DNA from: JALYOK01 sp963840785
GTDB taxonomy: Bacteria > Pseudomonadota > Gammaproteobacteria > Burkholderiales > JALYOK01
Direction of reading: 5' to 3'
NCBI GenBank assembly: GCA_963840785.1
Contig: CAWJAF010000004.1
Location: forward strand, 1 to 64,000
DNA length: 64,000 bases
In this document: positions 30,825 through 38,604 of the stretch, in pieces
Position numbering within the stretch: the first letter of the stretch is position 1
Layout of the letters: every line of letters begins with the position of its first letter
The notes under the pieces: generated by a model
The model's database searches: none
What the model was told of the DNA's origin: nothing
What the model saw: the letters and a program-made list of their open reading frames with translations, nothing else
Program-made: the position numbers and the translations under genes

Positions 30825-31008
30825 CGGTGGACTTTCAAATCCCCCGACGAAACGGCCCTCACCCACCCCCCGCCATGAACAAAATCCTCACCCCCCTCGC
30901 CCCCGCAATCCCCCCGTGAACAACCCGAACCAGAACAACGAACAAGAGTTTTAGGTGGAAGCTTTGGAACAAGACACCCCCCTCAAGACCCGGTTTTTAA
31001 ACTGCCCA
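30825..31008 (-). promoter_or_regulatory. IS21 right end and probable operon promoter region
   Basis: Non-coding C-rich DNA between the zinc-ribbon start and the right inverted repeat (30990-31008). The operon reads leftward, so its promoter must lie here. I cannot pick out a confident -35/-10 pair. Confidence 0.4.
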
Positions 31009-31024
31009 GTCTATCCGGTTTCCA

Positions 31025-31048
31025 CATTGCCGCTGGCAGAGCGTTCTC
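31025..31048 (+). repeat. Truncated attC-like site (right half), cassette 1 boundary
   Basis: attgccgctggcagagcgttc ends in CGTTC (31042-31046), 9 bp before the first cassette start codon. The same CGTTC plus a short A/T-rich spacer precedes the ORFs at 31925, 32622 and 34905. The left half is missing next to the IS21 end. Confidence 0.5.
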
Positions 31049-31055
31049 CTAAGAA

Positions 31056-31529
31056 ATGAAGCGTGCGTCGATACTTGGAGTCATCGCAGGCGTGGTCGCC
31101 ATTCCTGCCCTGTGGATCGCTTGGCCAACGATCTTTGGTTTGAGCGAGATCAATTCAGCAATCAAAGAAATAGAAAAGTTCGACCCAACTATTCAGATCA
31201 CTGAGAAGGCCACTTTCGGCGCAAACACCTTCACCGATGAATGCAGCAGTAGCGCGATCAAGAGCGCCTACAATCGCGCTGCGTCCACCCTCGCATCCAA
31301 GGATTCAGAGGTTGCGACATACGCATGGCTGGATCAACTCGGCTGGGATCGCGTAAGCACTGTGCTTCAATTGCCTTCGGGGTATGTCGAAGTCCGTGCG
31401 TCGTGCAACAATGACAACGATTCGGTCTACATTGGATTCATTCCCGGAACTTTTGACAAACCTGATATGAAGCGTTTGGATGGATTTGAGCTACCAATTG
31501 GGATTCTGCGCTGCGACTGGAATCAATGA
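31056..31529 (+). CDS. Hypothetical exported protein, 157 residues (cassette 1a)
   Basis: Intact frame from ATG 31056. An N-terminal hydrophobic helix (SILGVIAGVVAIPALWIAW) serves as anchor or signal. The rest is a soluble domain with two widely spaced Cys (DECSSSAIK and RASCNNDND) and a third near the C terminus (ILRCDWNQ). No family recognised. Its stop overlaps the next ATG by 4 bp, so both genes share one cassette. Being free of indels sets it apart from the left part of the window. Confidence 0.6.
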   Translation: MKRASILGVIAGVVAIPALWIAWPTIFGLSEINSAIKEIEKFDPTIQITEKATFGANTFTDECSSSAIKSAYNRAASTLASKDSEVATYAWLDQLGWDRVSTVLQLPSGYVEVRASCNNDNDSVYIGFIPGTFDKPDMKRLDGFELPIGILRCDWNQ

Positions 31530-31807
31530 AGGAGAACAAGCCGGCGATGAGCCTTGCAGCACTGACGATACTTTTTGTGTGGCGTCACGGTGACTGGAAG
31601 CTTGTTTCACTTGTGTGGTTCATCCCGATGGTGATTGGCTGGAGCCTGGCCGCGTTGGTGCCAGTGGTGTTTCCGACTTGTTCATTTCTGATTGGTGCCG
31701 GTGAGCCGCGTAACAGGCGTGCTGAGTTCTGGCGTGTTGTCGTCATTGTCGGCTTTGTCATCTCATTCGTTGCGAGTATTGCCGCGACAGAACTCTACAA
31801 GCTATGA
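31526..31807 (+). CDS. Small integral membrane protein, 93 residues (cassette 1b)
   Basis: ATG at 31526 overlaps the previous stop. Three hydrophobic helices are seen: SLAALTILFVW, LVWFIPMVIGWSLAALVPVV and VVVIVGFVISFVASIAA. A basic loop GEPRNRRAEF lies between the second and third. No family recognised. It is followed at once by an attC-like site, as expected for the last gene of a cassette. Confidence 0.55.
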   Translation: MKENKPAMSLAALTILFVWRHGDWKLVSLVWFIPMVIGWSLAALVPVVFPTCSFLIGAGEPRNRRAEFWRVVVIVGFVISFVASIAATELYKL

Positions 31808-31819
31808 TGATGAACCAAC

Positions 31820-31914
31820 AAGGGCGAACAAAACGGATGCAGGCAACGGCTCGTATGGCATCTGTCGTGTCATCGACGCTTCCCGCTCGCCGTCGCCTGA
31901 TCCGAGACGTTCGC
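31820..31914 (+). repeat. attC-like recombination site A
   Basis: The left arm gcgaac-aaaa-cggatgcaggcaacgg pairs with the right arm (31886-31914), whose reverse complement is gcgaac-gtct-cggat-caggcgacgg. The outer GAAC/GTTC boxes, an unpaired four-base spacer, and a second stem with one extrahelical G reproduce the attC layout. The loop is about 40 nt. It lies between cassette 1 and the lipoprotein gene. Confidence 0.7.
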
Positions 31915-31924
31915 TAGAAAAATC

Positions 31925-32473
31925 ATGAGACATATCCTTCCACTCTCTTTGCTCTTGCTTGGCGGTTGTGCTTCATCGGTTCAGCAGGACACCGCATCCC
32001 TCGAAGGCGCACAGCATGTTTTCTTTCCGGATCGATACGAATATACCGTCGGCGACTTTGTGCTGTCGTTGCCAATCGGCTACTATGAGACTGTGATGCA
32101 CCGGCTAAGATTTGCACAGAAGATCATTGAGACCGGATCACCCAAGCCGGTTCTGGAACAAGAGAAGTATCTAGTTCTTGAGGAGGATGCACTTGCTCCG
32201 AAGCGGCACTTTCTACTTTTGGATCAGCGACACCTTCTGATCTACGACGAGTATTTCCAGTTGGACGATGGCTATCCCGCCGAGCTGAAGGTGCTTCGAC
32301 GCACTGGAGATGCTGGTTGGACGGACGTTTCGGACAAGACCGTTCCGAAGTGGGCTCAAGCGCCTAAGAACGTAACATTTTCGAGCAATCGCTCCAGTGT
32401 CACTGTCACCGGGTCATCAGGCGACACCCATACATTGGTTTGGAAGTCGGGGAAGCTGGAGGCGCAGAATTAA
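31925..32473 (+). CDS. Lipoprotein, 182 residues (cassette 2)
   Basis: ATG at 31925 starts RHILPLSLLLLGGC, a lipoprotein signal with lipobox LGGC (Cys 15). The mature domain has alternating strands (DRYEYTVGDFVLSLPIGYYE, RHFLLLDQRHLLIYDEYFQL) and ends SGDTHTLVWKSGKLEAQN. Probably anchored in a membrane and facing the periplasm. No family recognised. It begins 11 bp after attC-like site A and is followed by site B, so it is a single-gene cassette. The frame is intact. Confidence 0.65.
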   Translation: MRHILPLSLLLLGGCASSVQQDTASLEGAQHVFFPDRYEYTVGDFVLSLPIGYYETVMHRLRFAQKIIETGSPKPVLEQEKYLVLEEDALAPKRHFLLLDQRHLLIYDEYFQLDDGYPAELKVLRRTGDAGWTDVSDKTVPKWAQAPKNVTFSSNRSSVTVTGSSGDTHTLVWKSGKLEAQN

Positions 32474-32490
32474 CCACAGATAATCAATCA

Positions 32491-32616
32491 GCGAACAAGT
32501 CGAGACACGCAACCCCTATCAGCCGCCCTGTTTCCATGCCATATCCTACATTCAACCTCAACCCCGTGATCGAAGCTCGCCCTCGCTGATAGAGTTGCGT
32601 GCTCTTTGACGTTCGG
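32491..32616 (+). repeat. attC-like recombination site B
   Basis: Left arm gcgaacaagtcgagacacgcaacccctatcagc (quoted in parts: gcgaac, cgagacacgcaac, ctatcagc). The right arm, reverse-complemented, is ccgaac, agag-cacgcaac, ctatcagc. One extrahelical A sits in the inner stem, and the outer GAAC (32493-32496) pairs with GTTC (32611-32614). Loop about 60 nt. CGTTC lies 8 bp before the next ATG. Confidence 0.72.
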
Positions 32617-32621
32617 TAATT

Positions 32622-33086
32622 ATGACCAGATCCATTACCTTAGCCATCCTTGCTGGCACAGTCGTCTTTGTCTTCTTTGGCTGCGCCATAATTCCACGCT
32701 GGAGAGAAATCGAGCGTTTAGTCCACAGCGGAACTAAGACTGTTGGACGAGTTCTTGCGAAGGACGCCAGCCAGCACCGGAGCGTAAGATACGAGTATTT
32801 TGTCGAGTCGAGGGTTTATCAGGGAAGCAGCAGCGCAGGTTTCGGCGGTCTTCCGCCATTTTCAGAGATCAAGATCGGTGATCAGATTCCTGTGACTTAC
32901 TGGCCTGCCCGCCCATCAGTTTCGCTTCCGGGCGACCCTGCCGATCTTTATTCGTCTTGGTCCGTTTTGCTGTTTGGAGTGCTTCCGATGGTGAGCATTC
33001 TGGCTGGAGCCACAGTCGCTTTTCGGCTACGTAAACTTTCGATAAAGAAGACAACCGAACAAATCGTGGCGCACCAACCGGCATGA
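32622..33086 (+). CDS. DUF3592-like membrane protein, 154 residues (cassette 3)
   Basis: Intact frame from ATG 32622. Two transmembrane helices flank a soluble domain: SITLAILAGTVVFVFFGCAI at the start and SVLLFGVLPMVSILAGATVA near the end. The domain reads TVGRVLAKDASQHRSVRYEY, FVESRVYQGSSSAG, IGDQIPVTYWPARPSVSLPG, matching the DUF3592 pattern (GxV...YxY...Y...G..V.V.Y.P..P). Unknown function. The 3' end overlaps the left arm of attC-like site C. It is the paralogue in style, though not in sequence, of the gene at 4.7-5.4 kb. Confidence 0.65.
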   Translation: MTRSITLAILAGTVVFVFFGCAIIPRWREIERLVHSGTKTVGRVLAKDASQHRSVRYEYFVESRVYQGSSSAGFGGLPPFSEIKIGDQIPVTYWPARPSVSLPGDPADLYSSWSVLLFGVLPMVSILAGATVAFRLRKLSIKKTTEQIVAHQPA

Positions 33087-33103
33087 GCGCCTCAATTTCA
33101 TTT
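33053..33103 (+). repeat. attC-like site C, left half (split by ISKra4 copy 2)
   Basis: ccgaac (33055-33060), aaatc spacer and gtggcgcaccaaccggc form the left arm. The right half lies beyond the insertion at 34845-34898 with gccagtgggcgcac and CGTTC at 34892-34896. Removing the IS and one 9-bp repeat restores a hairpin of about 95 nt with GAAC/GTTC outer boxes. Confidence 0.6.
33095..33103. repeat. Target-site duplication, ISKra4 copy 2 (left)
   Basis: atttcattt, repeated at 34845-34853. Compare atttgaatt at copy 1. Confidence 0.9.
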
Positions 33104-34844
33104 GGGTGCAGTTCCTCTCATTCCAGATTGCTAAGCAGCTTGGGGTAAAGGAGGAGGCTGTTTTGAGCGCAGGCGATACGCGATCGAATTTTCGATTTGG
33201 ATCTGTTTGATCTGCGTGTGGGTCCAGGTAAAAAATCGATCCCATTCGCCATTGATTTCGATGCAGCGCAGTCGCAATAGCATCTCTGCGCGCTCGTCGA
33301 TCCAGCGCATTCCAGAGCAATCCATCCGCTCTCCTATCACATAGCGGGCTGCCCCTTCGATTACTCCGGTTGCGATGACCAAATCCTTTTTCCGAAGCTC
33401 CCCGTAGTCCATCCATTGAGTCCGCTTTTGGATATAAGTCATGACTGCAGCAATCTTTGTGCGCTTCGCTTTGGTTCCCGGCCCTTTGGCTGGAACTTCC
33501 TTTAGTAATTTCCCTAATCTTTTGAGCAACAGTGCCGTGTTCCCTTCATACAATTCCTTGCGTTGCTTCTCGACCCAGTCTTTGAGTTGGTCGCTTCCCT
33601 CTTTATAGTAGAGGCGACCGATGCTCCATATCTTTTCCTCCACATGTCGGATGTCCAACGCCATGCTAGCGTTGGGAAAGCGCTCTTCGAGTCCCTGATT
33701 CAAGGCGACTTCACCATCACATAGGACATGGATATCTTCGCTGTCTGCATCGAATCCGCGTCTCTCCACCTCGGCTTTCGCCCAGTCCAGCATCACTTTG
33801 CGCGGTGCGTAGCTCGCCCAGACTCGCTTGTTTTCGGGGCCGTGCAGCAGGCCGTCTTCTCCCCGTTTCAAGGTGTAGACTGCCACGATCGTGATGCTAC
33901 GCCCGTTCTTCGTTTTATCCCCTTTTTTCTTCCGTTTCTTCTTACCTCGCCGCTTTCGGCAGGCTTTGCCGCGATGGCGTCGGCAACCGCAACTTTCCGT
34001 TTTCTTCGATCGTCTCCCGCGCCGCTTTTTGAGTTCTTCCTCCGTGGCGGTAGGAGTAGCTTTGCCGTCGATTTCGACAACGATAATTTCCGCAGGGCTA
34101 CTACGAACTTGCGGGGGGACTTCCTTCATGTAATCGGACGCGTGTTCTCCGAGTTTGAGAACCAGTTCGTTGATGGTTCGCGGTGCTGGTGCCCATCCTA
34201 GAAAGATCTTGCATACCAGATGGGCCGATTCGTAGCTCATTTGAGTGGCGAGGCGGGTAACTAACGAAATAACCTTGGGAGTAAAGCTGTCGGCGAAAAG
34301 ACCCAGCGCGATGTCGAGAGGAAAGCAGCCTCTATCGGATGTCCGTTCATAGTAACTTCTCCAGTAAGTAAGTTCGCCAAACAAACACTTCAGCGAACGT
34401 GGGGAGGGTATCTTGAATCGCCCATCGGGCTGGGAGTTCGCATACTCTTCATGGTTGAAGGAATGGTGCCTGTTCCAGAGGAAGTAGGCAACGAGCATGC
34501 GTCCCAGGCACCGTACCCGTACCAGCAGAGCCGTTTCGAATGCATCGAAATCCTGGTGGGGAAAGTTCTCACAAAGCGCCAGAACCGCCTCAAATGCTTT
34601 GAGGAGTTGATGTCGTAGTGTAGAACGCTCAGAATCTACTGGAAATCCTGTGGCAGGTTCGCCAAGCTCTATTCGAGCCGCTGTGTCTTCGTCTTCTTTT
34701 TCGTCGATTTTCACCCGAGAAGAAGAGACGAGGCCAGCGGCCAATACCAGCAAAATGGTTAAGACATCCTAAATAAACCCGCAAATCGGTCGATGTTTCT
34801 GCGGATTTCCCTCGATTCTGACTGGAATGAGAGGATTTGCACCC
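33104..34844 (-). mobile_element. ISKra4-family insertion sequence, copy 2 (intact)
   Basis: 1741 bp, same ends as copy 1 and flanked by the 9-bp repeat atttcattt. The transposase frame is open throughout. Inserted in the loop region of an attC-like site, leaving both cassette ORFs around it complete. Confidence 0.93.
33131..34753 (-). CDS. ISKra4-family transposase, copy 2
   Basis: Intact 540-residue DDE transposase beginning at a TTG (34753; an in-frame TAA lies just upstream, so a longer start is excluded). The N-terminal 100 residues, lost from frame in copy 1, hold AAGLVSSSRVKIDEKEDEDT and HQLLKAFEAVLALCENFPHQ. The catalytic D-D-E are in VVEIDGKATPT, HVLCDGEVALN and VIEGAARYVIGERMD. A polybasic CGCRRHRGKACRKRRGKKK stretch may bind DNA. 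Few base differences from copy 1 suggest recent duplication. Confidence 0.93.
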   Translation of the reverse strand: MLVLAAGLVSSSRVKIDEKEDEDTAARIELGEPATGFPVDSERSTLRHQLLKAFEAVLALCENFPHQDFDAFETALLVRVRCLGRMLVAYFLWNRHHSFNHEEYANSQPDGRFKIPSPRSLKCLFGELTYWRSYYERTSDRGCFPLDIALGLFADSFTPKVISLVTRLATQMSYESAHLVCKIFLGWAPAPRTINELVLKLGEHASDYMKEVPPQVRSSPAEIIVVEIDGKATPTATEEELKKRRGRRSKKTESCGCRRHRGKACRKRRGKKKRKKKGDKTKNGRSITIVAVYTLKRGEDGLLHGPENKRVWASYAPRKVMLDWAKAEVERRGFDADSEDIHVLCDGEVALNQGLEERFPNASMALDIRHVEEKIWSIGRLYYKEGSDQLKDWVEKQRKELYEGNTALLLKRLGKLLKEVPAKGPGTKAKRTKIAAVMTYIQKRTQWMDYGELRKKDLVIATGVIEGAARYVIGERMDCSGMRWIDERAEMLLRLRCIEINGEWDRFFTWTHTQIKQIQIENSIAYRLRSKQPPPLPQAA

Positions 34845-34898
34845 ATTTCATTTCAACATCCTTTCAATCGCGCCAGTGGGCGCACATTTAACGTTCTG
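34845..34898 (+). repeat. attC-like site C, right half, with target-site duplication
   Basis: Begins with the second atttcattt (34845-34853), followed by cgcgccagtgggcgcacatt and CGTTC (34892-34896). Pairs with the left half at 33053-33103. Confidence 0.6.
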
Positions 34899-34904
34899 CA
34901 AAAA

Positions 34905-35765
34905 ATGGAACCCACCGGCGAGGGCGCTGAAGCCCGCAAGCGAATGCCTCGTGCCATCATTGGCATCGTGGTCGCTTTGCCATTTCTCATTCCCCAACTA
35001 ATCTACCTTTCGGACATCCACAGGTGGAATATCGCGCTATCCTATGGCCTATTCTTATTGGTCGTCCCCGCAGCATTTGCGGTGTGGATAGTTTACGCGG
35101 TGCTCGAGTCCCGGAAGCGGAGAGGCTTTTCCCCTACGGCATATCGAGCACCCTGGTTTGCATTCGGCGGACTCTTATTCTTGATTACCTTCTTTCACGT
35201 AGGCGAGTGGGTTAAGCCAATGGTGCTGAAGGTTCCGGCATGGTGTCGCGTGAACCAGGTGATCAAGTGGAATACGTCAAAGCCCGATGAGAAGTATGGC
35301 GGCACGGAGAGTTATGTTCTTGTGCTTGTTGGTCGTGGGAACATTGCTAAGCACGACTTCACTTCGGGATACTTGAATTGGACAGGGGATCAGCCAGCTG
35401 GATTCTCGGATGTTGATGCTGAGGATCGGACATTCTCGCATTGGATTGGATATGACCATGTCACCATCCCAGCTACCCTTGATGTGCTTCGTGAGCGCGT
35501 CCGCACCTCCGGCATCCCAGAGGAAGAAGTGACTCGAATATCAGGCGAGATTTGGGAGATCATTGAGCAGGTAGGGAGCGATTCTCCTGTAATGGCACGG
35601 AGCGGGTCGGTTGATCCCATATGGGAGGCACCATTTAATCACGAAGAGACGGTTTTGGGAGCTTCAATCTGGATTGCGCTGCTTTTGGGTTCATTCCAAG
35701 TCATTTCATGCCGTAGCCTTCCTCCAACAAAACAACTGGCAGAATTGGGTAGGCGGGAGGTTTGA
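34905..35765 (+). CDS. Membrane protein, about 285 residues (cassette 4)
   Basis: The frame is open from inside the IS, but I choose ATG 34905 (MEPTGEGAEARKRMPRAIIG), 8 bp after the attC-like CGTTC. Four hydrophobic helices: IIGIVVALPFLIPQLIYL, ALSYGLFLLVVPAAFAVWIV, WFAFGGLLFLITFFHVGEW and a last one TVLGASIWIALLLGSFQVIS. Between them lies a soluble domain (SYVLVLVGRGNIAKHDFTSG, DRTFSHWIGYDHVTIPATLD). The last four codons (RREV) probably belong to the group II intron that follows, so the natural C terminus may be altered. No family recognised. Confidence 0.55.
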   Translation: MEPTGEGAEARKRMPRAIIGIVVALPFLIPQLIYLSDIHRWNIALSYGLFLLVVPAAFAVWIVYAVLESRKRRGFSPTAYRAPWFAFGGLLFLITFFHVGEWVKPMVLKVPAWCRVNQVIKWNTSKPDEKYGGTESYVLVLVGRGNIAKHDFTSGYLNWTGDQPAGFSDVDAEDRTFSHWIGYDHVTIPATLDVLRERVRTSGIPEEEVTRISGEIWEIIEQVGSDSPVMARSGSVDPIWEAPFNHEETVLGASIWIALLLGSFQVISCRSLPPTKQLAELGRREV

Positions 35766-36440
35766 ACTCCCGCCCCCCACACCACCGGCCATACGGATCC
35801 GTAGCTCGGCGGTTCCAACTCGCCACCTGGTACCCTACCCGGTCCGTTTCTTCGGCCCGTTCGGGTAACGGATGGATAGCGCGTATCCACGGGAACTCGC
35901 TGTCTCTGCCTGCGTCCGATTCTCGCTACTCATAGGGCCGGTCGGCGCTTCGAGTGTCGAGTGGGTGCGCAGGTCGGCTCCCCGTCGTTGGTTCGGCCCT
36001 TCGCGGGTCGTGCTTGCGGGTTCCTTCGTTTATTCGGGCGTTTTCCAGCCCCCCGGTTCACGTCCTCGTTACTATGGCCTCTGCTGACTTCTGCCCGGTC
36101 ACCCGCCGTGTCTCCACGCCGGGCGCTCCCCGCCTTCGCGGGACGCAAAGCCGGACAGACCTCCCCAGGTAAGAACGAAAACCTCCGCCACCCAAGCGCC
36201 CCATTTACCTCCAGGGCTGAATGACGGAATTTCGCTGTGTTGTGCCAGCTCGTCCCATCCCGTCGGCCTCGTATGAGGTTTCTGTTCATCGCCTGATGGC
36301 TTTCCCATAGCCTCGAACAGTTCGAGTCCGTAGTAGACGTGGTATTGTCCAGTCTGACTGTGTTTGGAAACGCTGAAAACAGGATTTCTTCTGTCAGTGC
36401 CCAGAATCGGTTGAAGATAAGATAGATTTCATTCATAAGG
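35748..36440 (-). ncRNA. ORF-less, probably 5'-truncated group II intron
   Basis: On the minus strand the 3' end matches group II intron architecture. Domain V is a 37-nt hairpin (35779-35815; arms gaaccgccg / ccggtggtgt around acggatccgt). A linker ggggg and the domain VI hairpin gcgggag-ttcaaac-ctcccgc (35753-35773) follow, ending cctac. Further upstream come blocks typical of domains I-IV: aacagaaacctcatacgagg, cttacctggggaggtct and gcagaagtcagcagaggcca. The reverse transcriptase that normally follows the last block is missing; about 200 nt of non-coding DNA links it to domain V. No clear GUGYG 5' end is seen. Confidence 0.6.
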
Positions 36441-36441
36441 A

Positions 36442-38051
36442 TCACTGCATTGATCGGATGATCTGCTCTGCTACTCTCATGCCGTCGATCGCGGCGGAGA
36501 TGATGCCTCCCTGCGTAGCCGGCACCTTCGCCTGCGGGATAGAGTCCGGGGGTGTTGATGCTTTGCAGAGATACGGGTCGCGTGTGATGCGGATCGGGGA
36601 GGAACTGCGGGTTTCGACTCCGGTGACGACGGCATCAGGAAGCGCGAAGCCTTGCAGTTTTTTATCGACGCCTGAGACTGCTTTGCGAAGGCTGTTGGTG
36701 ACGAATTGTGGCAGGCAATCGTCGAGATTTGCAGGCACGACTCCCGGCTCGTAGCTGGGGACGACGGTGCCAAAGTTGCGGGACGCTTTGTGTCTCATGA
36801 AGTCTCCGGTTTTCGAGCGGGAGCCTTGTAGTCGCCACCGCCTACTTCAAAGGCGCGTTGTTCCCACTTGCGTTGGAAGGCGATTCCGGCAAGCGGGTTT
36901 TCTTCGGTGGCGCAGAAGTCTTCGGGCAGAACGTCGATCATGAAGCCGCTGTTGGCATTGGCCTCGGCCCGGGCGTAGGAACTCATGCCATTGGTGACGA
37001 CTCCACCGGGCTCGGATGAGGAGGCGACGACGAGTCCTCCGGGACACATGCAAAAACTGTAGGCGGAGCGTCGGGCTCCGAGGTGCTGGACAAACTTGTA
37101 GGGCGCGGATCCTAGCTCCGGGAGACCAGCGAATTTTCCATATTGCGCGCGATCAATCATCGACTGCGGGTGCTCGATCCTGACACCGATCGAAAACGGC
37201 TTTGGCTCGATGAATACTCCGGCTGCGTGGATCATCGAAAACGTTTCACGGGCGCTGTGACCGATCGCCAGCACTAGGTTGCAAGTGTCGATTTTGTCGC
37301 CATTGGCCAGTCGAATGCCTTGGATCTGGCGGTTTGCATCCAGCAGCACGGCATCCACGCGGGATTCAAAGTGAACCTCGCCGCCAAGCGCAATGATTTC
37401 TTCGCGCAGATGCTTTACCACTTTGATCAAGCGGTCTGTGCCGATGTGAGGGCGGGCCTTGAGGAGGATGTCTTCGGGTGCACCAGCGGCGATGAGTTCG
37501 TGTAGAATCCATGGACGGCGGTGCTCGCGGTCTTTGGTTTGGGTGTAAAGTTTGCCATCGGAAAAGGTGCCCGCGCCGCCTTCGCCGAATTGCACATTCG
37601 ACTCAGGATTGAACGCGACTCCGCGTCGCCAGAATCCCGTGACATCGCGGGCGCGAGGGCCTGCGGCTTTGCCTCTTTCAAAAATCCGTGGGGCGAATCC
37701 CATTCTTGCGAGCACCAGCCCGGCAAAGAGTCCGCATGGGCCAGAGCCGACGATCACGGGGCGTGCATCGTTTGCGCGATTGGTCGGCCGCATGCCATCC
37801 AACTCGCGGTAAATGCGATCGGGTGCCGGGCCAACGTGTGCCTTGTTTCGAATCGTGGTGCCGGGTTCGGCATCGACGTGAACCGTGTAGGTGAACGACA
37901 CGCGGTCACGCTTGCGGGCGTCGATCGCTCGCTTCCAAATCGTTAGCGAACCGATGGCCTCCGGCTGGGTGCCGATCGCTTCCGCTGCTGCCTGCTGAAG
38001 ATCGGCATCGGTGTGACCGATGGGGAGTGTCAGCTCACGGATTTCCAGCAT
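36442..38051 (-). CDS. COG2509-type NAD(P)/FAD-dependent oxidoreductase (frameshifted)
   Basis: Starts at ATG 38051 (MLEIRELTLPIGHTDADLQQ). An N-terminal ferredoxin-fold-like domain of about 95 residues is followed by the FAD-binding motif VIVGSGPCGLFAGLVLARMG. Then come PRIFERGKAAGPRARDV, NPESNVQFGEGGAGTFSDGK, LVLAIGHSARETFSMIHAAG, YSFCMCPGGLVVASSSEPGG and the C-terminal QSINTPGLYPAGEGAGYAGG stretch. The frame breaks at 36798, and a compensating pair of indels (near 36563 and 36513) garbles the last motif. The repaired protein has about 535 residues. Cytosolic flavoprotein of unknown physiological substrate, related to aromatic-ring or geranylgeranyl-reductase-like folds. Confidence 0.85.
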
Positions 38052-38069
38052 CCGGTCAGCGGGAATTTT

Positions 38070-38429
38070 TCAACCATTTTTTGCGCGCCTTTTGCAAGCG
38101 TGCGATCCGGGCCGCCTCATTTTCTTTTGGGGCTTTGTTGGCGCGACAAAGTGATTGTCTGTGCCGTAGCGGCACCACGGGCCTGGAGGGACTTCATTGA
38201 GATCGACGAATGTATCCAGTCGCAACGTGCGCCACTACGGATCTTCAGATAGTCGCGGACAGACGGGGAAACATCGAGTCCTGCTGCGTTGTTCTCGCGG
38301 GCCTTTGGTCGGGCATAGCCGAACACATACGCCCAGTCGTCCGTGACAAAGGGCCCGCAGTCTTCCCACTGGGAGTAGCAGATCTTGCGACCATGGCGGC
38401 CCGAAGATTATGGCGCAGCTTTTTTGCAT
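38070..38429 (-). CDS. Conserved hypothetical protein (frameshifted)
   Basis: Joined over frames, the minus strand reads KSCAIIFGPPWSQDLLLPVG, CGPFVTDDWAYVFGYARPKA, AAGLDVSPSVRDYLKIRSGA, RCDWRFVDLNEVPPGPWCRY and GTDNHFVAP. The Cys, Trp and Pro-rich motif content looks conserved, like a phage- or cell-wall-associated double-psi-barrel protein, but I cannot name the family. Shifts lie near 38365 and 38205. About 115 residues. It is the last gene I would place in the left block. Confidence 0.45.
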
Positions 38430-38499
38430 TCTGCAGCGCTTCGTTAAATATTTGCTTAATGATGATGGAATCTCTTGTTTTGGGCGAAAGCCGAAACTG

Positions 38500-38604
38500 A
38501 AAATAGCGAAAATACTGACATTATTGAAAATAGTTTTTTTGAATTCATTTTTTTTTGACCGATTTATTTATTTATTTTTATATGGCTAAAGCCAACTACA
38601 ATCA
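38500..38604. other. AT-rich tract at the probable junction of the two blocks
   Basis: About 100 bases with long T and TTTA runs (tttatttatttatttttata) between the left-block hypothetical gene and the FitA gene. Codon style and gene content change across it. It may be a natural intergenic region or the point of a chimeric join. Confidence 0.4.

Larger units (their letters stand above)
27428..31008 (-). mobile_element. IS21-family element with two accessory genes
   Basis: 3581 bp. The left end tgggcggtttaaaaatcgg (27428-27446) and the right end ccggtttttaaactgccca (30990-31008) are imperfect inverted repeats beginning TG and ending CA, as in IS21. It contains istB, istA and, upstream of istA, two further small genes with start/stop overlap into istA. 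No target duplication is apparent in the flanks (gatgaat / gtctatc). That suggests a deletion or rearrangement at one side. It abuts the first cassette on the right and a disrupted gene on the left. Confidence 0.8.

Noticed and set aside
34827..34904. Start of the cassette 4 protein inside the ISKra4 end
   Set aside because: The frame is open there by chance. ATG 34905 after the attC-like box fits the other cassettes.
35740..35830. A tRNA-like element (gggaggtttgaactcccgcc)
   Set aside because: It resembles a T arm, but there is no acceptor or anticodon arm. It fits group II intron domain VI instead.
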